Source: Prosthecomicrobium sp. N25 (GTDB lineage: Bacteria > Pseudomonadota > Alphaproteobacteria > Rhizobiales > Ancalomicrobiaceae). Taken from it: a stretch of DNA of 64,000 bases. The notes beneath the pieces are model-generated. The model did not search any database, was not told the origin of the DNA, and saw only the letters and a program-made list of their open reading frames with translations. The stretch's first letter is position 1; every line of letters starts with the position of its first letter. Both the position numbers and the translations under genes were made by a program. Shown in pieces: positions 60,608 through 64,000 of this stretch. Location of the stretch: the NCBI RefSeq assembly GCF_037203705.1, contig NZ_JBBCAT010000001.1, forward strand, positions 2,453,418 to 2,517,417. Reading direction: 5' to 3'.

Positions 60608-61263
60608 CGCCGCCCCCTCGCGCGTCGCTCAAGCTGCTGTGCCGCCATGCTCAAGGGAAAGATCGTGGCGAAGTACAAGATACCGACAGCCGTATAGATC
60701 TCGAAGTACTTATATGTCGTCGCCGACAACGTCATCGCCTTGTAGAACAGTTCGGCGAGCCCGATTGCGGAGACCAGCGCAGAGTTCTTCAGGAGGATGG
60801 TTACAAAGCCGATGAAGGTCGGAAGCATCGCCATCATCGCCTGCGGGGCAACGATGAGGCGGATGCGCTGGAACCCGCTGAAGCCGAGCGCGCGCGCCGC
60901 TTCGATCTGGCCGCGCGGAACGGAATTGACGCCCCCTCGAAATATCTCCGTCAGGTACGCGCCCGACACAAGGGAAAGCGCCAGGATACCGCTACCGAGG
61001 GGCGACAGCTTCACGTTCATCACCAAGGGACCGCAATAGTAGATCCAGAAGATCAGGACGGTCTCAGGCAGACTTCTGAATACTCCCACATACAGGTGAG
61101 CAAGCCAGCATAGCGGACCTCGGCCGAGGATCTTCCCGTAGCATCCGAACAGCCCGGCAGCGATCCCGATCAACAGCGATACGGCAACGAGGTACAGGGT
61201 CGCGACAAGGCCGTCGAGCAGGATCGGGATCGCCGTGATCACGGCGCCGGTGTCGAAGGTCAT
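60604..61263 (-). CDS. Polar amino-acid ABC transporter permease
   Basis: 219 aa with about five hydrophobic spans. Carries YVGVFRSLPETVLIFWIYY (conserved F-R-x-x-P-x-L/V region) and the coupling loop GQIEAARALGFSGFQRIRLI, the EAA motif of HisM/HisQ-type permeases. It overlaps the other permease (4 bases) and the ATPase, so it is translated in series with them. Heterodimer with the next upstream permease is expected. Confidence 0.92.
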   Translation of the reverse strand: MTFDTGAVITAIPILLDGLVATLYLVAVSLLIGIAAGLFGCYGKILGRGPLCWLAHLYVGVFRSLPETVLIFWIYYCGPLVMNVKLSPLGSGILALSLVSGAYLTEIFRGGVNSVPRGQIEAARALGFSGFQRIRLIVAPQAMMAMLPTFIGFVTILLKNSALVSAIGLAELFYKAMTLSATTYKYFEIYTAVGILYFATIFPLSMAAQQLERRARGRR

Positions 61264-62033
61264 GAACGGACCTCCGACTTCCCGAAGATCGTTTCAAGAC
61301 GGTTGGCGAGCATCGTGAAGGCGTAACCGATGAGCAGGTAAATCACGCCGACGACGGTCAATGTTTCGATCGGCTTGAACGTGTGGTTCGCCACGCGGAC
61401 GCCGACAGTCATCAGTTCTCCAACGGCAAGGATCGCGAGAACGGCGCTCGCCTTGAAGTAGCCGATCGCGATATTGGCCAACGGAGGTATGATGATCTTG
61501 AAGGCCTGCGGCAAGACCACATCGATCCACCGACTCCAACCCGGCAGGCTGAGCGCCGCCGATGCCTCCCACTGGCCTTTCGGGATCGACTGGATCCCGG
61601 CTCGGGCCACGTCCGCCAGATAAGCACTGGACTGTAAGGCCATTACGATGAAACCCGACTGGAACACGGTGGTCGAGTAACCCGTGAACATCGGGAGAGC
61701 GTAATGGATCCAGAAAAGTTGCAGGACGAGCGGTGTATTACGGAAGAGTTCCACATACGTGATGGCAGGCCACCGCGCGAAACGCGTCGGCAGAAGCATC
61801 GCGGCGGCGAGAATGAAGCCGGCCGGTAATCCGATCAGGACGGCCGCCACGGTCAAAAGCAGGGTGTTGAGCAGGCCCTGCAGAAGGGCCCAGCGGTAGG
61901 GCCAAAGAATCGAGAAATCCAGGCTCGCCACGAACTCCCATCGAATCGACGCCGCGATCCAGACGAGGACCCCGATCGCGATCGCCGTCGGAAGTCCGTC
62001 GGTCAGAATGCGGTCGCGCAGGCGGGCGGGCAA
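61260..62033 (-). CDS. Polar amino-acid ABC transporter permease
   Basis: 257 aa, longer than its partner because of an extra N-terminal span (IAIGVLVWIAASI). Contains YVELFRNTPLVLQLFWIHYA and the EAA loop GQWEASAALSLPGWSRWIDV. It starts 56 bases after the binding-protein gene ends. It probably pairs with the other permease to form the inner-membrane pore. Confidence 0.92.
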   Translation of the reverse strand: MPARLRDRILTDGLPTAIAIGVLVWIAASIRWEFVASLDFSILWPYRWALLQGLLNTLLLTVAAVLIGLPAGFILAAAMLLPTRFARWPAITYVELFRNTPLVLQLFWIHYALPMFTGYSTTVFQSGFIVMALQSSAYLADVARAGIQSIPKGQWEASAALSLPGWSRWIDVVLPQAFKIIIPPLANIAIGYFKASAVLAILAVGELMTVGVRVANHTFKPIETLTVVGVIYLLIGYAFTMLANRLETIFGKSEVRS

Positions 62034-62089
62034 GGATCACCCCCTTCCGGAGCCGGCGAGCGCGCCGCGGCGGCGGTACTCGGACCAGT

Positions 62090-62878
62090 TCAAGGCTTCT
62101 GCTGGGTCCATGCGCTCTTGATCTGTTCCAGTTTCCCTGAAGCCTCGAGGTTCGCGATGATGATGCTCAGATAATCGCGGAAATAGTACTCCTTCGGAGG
62201 CACCGCGTACGCAAACGGGACATAATTGACCATGAGTTCCGGAAGAGGCTTGACCTTGATGTTCGGATTCTTCGCGACGAACATCGCGTTTCCGGCAAAG
62301 CCGCCGAAAGCGGCGTTGGAACGCCCGGATGCGACTTCGAGGATATGGGCTGCGACCTGATCGGTCACGAGACTCTTCACCTCGGCGTTCTTGAACTTCT
62401 CTTTCGCCAGCTTCTCGTCGGCCGAACCCGACAGCACGGTGATGATGTTGCCCTTCTTGTCGACGTCGTCGTAGCTGGCAATCTTGGAGTCGGCCGGCAC
62501 GAACAGCGTCGATCCGTCGCCGCCGATCGGCCGGGTGAAGGAGACGTTCTGCGCCCGGGGCGCCGATGTCCAGAGGGCGGCGGCCCCGACATCGCACTTG
62601 TCGGTGCGGAGGTTCTGGATGATGGTCGACCAGGCAGAATCCACCCATTCGATCTTAACGTCCAGACTTGCGCCGATCTCCTTGACGATGTCGGCGTTGA
62701 TCCCGCTCCAACTCCTGTCGACTGGATCGAGGATGTTCCACGGCGTGTAGTTGATGGTACAGACCCGAAGGGCGCCACGCTTCTTGACCTGGTCGAGCAG
62801 GTCGTCCAGTGACCACGCTGCGGAGGTGGTGGCAAACGTCGCGGCGAGGGCGGCACTGATCAATCTAACCATGGACAT
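62090..62878 (-). CDS. Amino-acid ABC transporter substrate-binding protein (family 3)
   Basis: 262 aa from the ATG at 62878 (AAAGGAT box). Signal peptide SMVRLISAALAATFATTSA, cleavage near residue 22. The family 3 fold follows: KKRGALRVCTINYTPWNILD, WSGINADIVKEIGASLDVKI, and AALWTSAPRAQNVSFTRPI, where the Arg would hold the carboxylate of an amino acid. First gene of the operon; the 161 bases upstream hold an ATCGAT-type operator. The ligand could be a basic beta-amino acid or related compound, by its link to kdd. Confidence 0.92.
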   Translation of the reverse strand: MSMVRLISAALAATFATTSAAWSLDDLLDQVKKRGALRVCTINYTPWNILDPVDRSWSGINADIVKEIGASLDVKIEWVDSAWSTIIQNLRTDKCDVGAAALWTSAPRAQNVSFTRPIGGDGSTLFVPADSKIASYDDVDKKGNIITVLSGSADEKLAKEKFKNAEVKSLVTDQVAAHILEVASGRSNAAFGGFAGNAMFVAKNPNIKVKPLPELMVNYVPFAYAVPPKEYYFRDYLSIIIANLEASGKLEQIKSAWTQQKP

Positions 62879-62971
62879 TGGCGTATCCTTTCGCGCTCGA
62901 ACGCATGTTCGACCGGGTTAGGTCTGATCGGACCGCGTCCCCGTTCGCCTCGTGGAAGCGAGCATCACATG

Positions 62972-62996
62972 ATCGATATATTTTTTCAATATCGAT
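62972..62996. promoter_or_regulatory. Paired ATCGAT operator upstream of the transporter operon
   Basis: ATCGATAT at 62972-62979 and ATATCGAT at 62989-62996 form a perfect 8-base inverted repeat with a 9-base, T-rich spacer, 94 bases before the binding-protein gene. A second ATCGAT pair with nearly the same spacing lies on the other side of gntR. Likely target of the GntR protein encoded next door. Confidence 0.65.
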
Positions 62997-63039
62997 AAAC
63001 GCAGTGTAGCGCGCGTCAGAACCCTCGCCGTCTCTCCGG

Positions 63040-63750
63040 TCAGCAATTGATCTCAATCAGTGCCGAAAGGGAGGGGGTGGCACGCAGGCCCTGCTTCACC
63101 TGGTCGACGTTCACCCTCACATGGCGCCGCATCATCGTAGCCGCCGACTCGACATCCCGCTCCACGGCGATGCGTGCGAGTTCGTCATGCATATAGCGAA
63201 GTTCGTCGGAACTCACTTCAGTAACTCGGAATATGGCGCGATAGCGGATCAGGTGCTGGTGCAGCGTCTCGACGGATTGCACGAGCCGGCTATTGCCGCA
63301 CGCGGAGATCAGAATGCGATGATAATCACGATGCCGTTCTTCGAATTCAATTCGAACTGAGTCGTCTGTTGTTGCACTATAGGCAGCGATCGCCTTGTTG
63401 AGTTGATGGAGACTGGCGATGACCTGGCCTTCCCATTGGTCGCTGCCGTTTTCTACGGCGCGCCTAAAAGCTTCGGCCTCGACGACCTGTCGCATCTCGG
63501 TGATCTCGACGAGTTCTCGAAGCGAAAGGCTGGCTACGCGAAAACCCTTGTTCTGCTCGAGTTGCACGAGACCGTCGGGCACGAGCCGAGACAGCGCTTC
63601 GCGCAAGGGGGTGGCGCCGATTTCGTAGCGCTCCGAAAGCTCCCGGACCTTCAGCTTGGTGTTCGGCGCCAACTGACCCGAGAGAATGTCGCCGAGCAGC
63701 TTCTGATGAGCCTCGGACTCGAGCGTTCTGGACAATTTCGTGCGCGACAT
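63040..63750 (-). CDS. GntR-family (FCD) transcriptional regulator
   Basis: 236 aa. The winged helix is at residues about 12-75 (HQKLLGDILSGQLAPNTKLK, VRELSERYEIGATPLREALS). The FCD domain follows, with EITEMRQVVEAEAFRRAV, FEERHRDYHRILISACGN and HDELARIAVERDVESAATMM, and metal ligands of the Asp/His type in D-x-x-x-H (HRDYHRILI). It is located between the transporter operon and the divergent hyuA-type gene; the paired ATCGAT sites on both sides mean it probably controls both and itself. Confidence 0.92.
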   Translation of the reverse strand: MSRTKLSRTLESEAHQKLLGDILSGQLAPNTKLKVRELSERYEIGATPLREALSRLVPDGLVQLEQNKGFRVASLSLRELVEITEMRQVVEAEAFRRAVENGSDQWEGQVIASLHQLNKAIAAYSATTDDSVRIEFEERHRDYHRILISACGNSRLVQSVETLHQHLIRYRAIFRVTEVSSDELRYMHDELARIAVERDVESAATMMRRHVRVNVDQVKQGLRATPSLSALIEINC

Positions 63751-63764
63751 GGTGTGGACCTTAA

Positions 63765-63792
63765 ATATCGATAATCATCCGATTTATCGATC
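63765..63792. promoter_or_regulatory. Paired ATCGAT operator between gntR and the hyuA-type gene
   Basis: AATATCGATAA around 63764-63774 and TTTATCGAT at 63783-63791; the two ATCGAT cores are 19 bases apart start to start, the same spacing as in the operator at 62972-62996. The right half touches the -35 box at 63793, so a bound repressor would block the plus-strand promoter. Confidence 0.6.
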
Positions 63793-63821
63793 TTGACAAC
63801 AAGAATCGCTCAAGCGACGAT
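63793..63821 (+). promoter_or_regulatory. Probable sigma-70 promoter of the hyuA-type gene
   Basis: A consensus -35 box TTGACA at 63793-63798 is followed, after a 17-base spacer, by GACGAT at 63816-63821, a weak -10. The start codon lies 62 bases further on. Confidence 0.45.
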
Positions 63822-63883
63822 CTCCCTGGCCCGTCGGATCGCTCAATACTCCCTGTCCGGGCCCTTGGGTAGGGTTCGCACAC

Positions 63884-64000
63884 ATGTACTACCTCGGCGT
63901 CGATACCGGCGGAACGTTCACCGATTTCGTGCTCTACGACCGGACGAAGGCCGAAATTCACAGCTTCAAGGTGAAGTCGACGCCGCATGATCCGGGCGAG
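63884..64000 (+). CDS. Hydantoinase/oxoprolinase family protein, subunit A (5' part only)
   Basis: Only the first 39 residues are in the window: YYLGVDTGGTFTDFVLYDRT and an end with KVKSTPHDPG. The G-x-D-x-G-G-T-F-T-D sequence is the N-terminal ATP-binding signature of HyuA/oxoprolinase/acetone carboxylase beta-type proteins. ATG at 63884. These enzymes use ATP to open lactam or hydantoin rings or to carboxylate ketones; a HyuB-type partner is expected downstream, outside the window. Divergent from gntR and probably co-regulated with the transporter and kdd. Confidence 0.88.
   Translation, partial: MYYLGVDTGGTFTDFVLYDRTKAEIHSFKVKSTPHDPGE

Noticed and set aside
1-64000. CRISPR arrays, rRNA genes and further tRNAs
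   Set aside because: No regularly spaced direct repeats and no rRNA-like sequence were seen; only one cloverleaf with a matching acceptor stem was found.

Overview
The window is high-GC chromosomal DNA with dense, often translationally coupled genes (many ATGA/GTGA overlaps). Gene content points to an alphaproteobacterium of the order Hyphomicrobiales, plausibly Methylobacteriaceae-like: a DUF1127 micro-protein, PssD/PssE-type polysaccharide genes, FixL/FixJ-type signalling and a DUF692/bufferin operon. The taxonomic call is inference. One tRNA (Ser, GCT) was found, and no rRNA, CRISPR array or intact mobile element.

Layout. 1-5.0 kb (- strand): start of an exopolysaccharide cluster led by a NusG/RfaH-type paralog, with a 12-base exact ops-like element in its long leader, then PssD/PssE-type glycosyltransferase halves, a Gfo/Idh oxidoreductase, an unknown protein and a GT4 glycosyltransferase cut by the window edge. 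5.6-6.8 kb: divergent LuxR-type regulator. 7-14 kb: tRNA-Ser followed by a patchwork of intact genes (HpcH/HpaI lyase, DUF6151, adenylate cyclase-TolB-TPR, universal stress protein) and remnants (two terminase pieces, serine recombinase, IS3 transposase, SDR, ECF sigma). 14-20.3 kb: DMT transporter, old yellow enzyme with LysR, DUF1345 protein, Vat-like acetyltransferase.

20.8-32.5 kb: an oxidative/copper-stress block. A bufferin operon (bufA-bufB-bufC-DoxX) is divergent from a LysR regulator that has OxyR-like cysteine placement. Next come two tandem peroxiredoxin-like genes divergent from an NDH-2/3-hydroxybutyrate dehydrogenase/patatin operon, then cupin-MFS and DUF302 units. The upstream regions of these units carry the same OxyR-type ATAG-N7-CTAT motif (four copies), suggesting a compact regulon not explained by annotation alone.

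33.3-43.5 kb: GntR regulator plus an eight-gene, end-to-end coupled operon for uptake and breakdown of a sulfur/amino-acid-containing compound (peptide ABC transporter, atypical M20 enzyme, D-cysteine desulfhydrase-like, ornithine cyclodeaminase-like, rhodanese). 43.6-46.4 kb: PNPOx protein, DUF1348 remnant, AhpD-like protein with divergent LysR. 46.5-56.5 kb: small membrane protein, MASE-type histidine kinase, FixJ-type regulator and orphan receiver, then a six-gene operon (isochorismatase, chloroperoxidase-type hydrolase, XapX, amidohydrolase, MFS, ring-cleaving dioxygenase). A 15-base motif recurs before the receiver gene and before this operon.

56.9-58.8 kb: second gene graveyard around a putative zincin. 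58.8-64 kb: polar amino-acid ABC transporter coupled to a 3,5-diaminohexanoate dehydrogenase homolog, under an FCD-GntR regulator, divergent from a hydantoinase/oxoprolinase gene that runs off the window. Paired ATCGAT operators sit in both intergenic regions of this locus.
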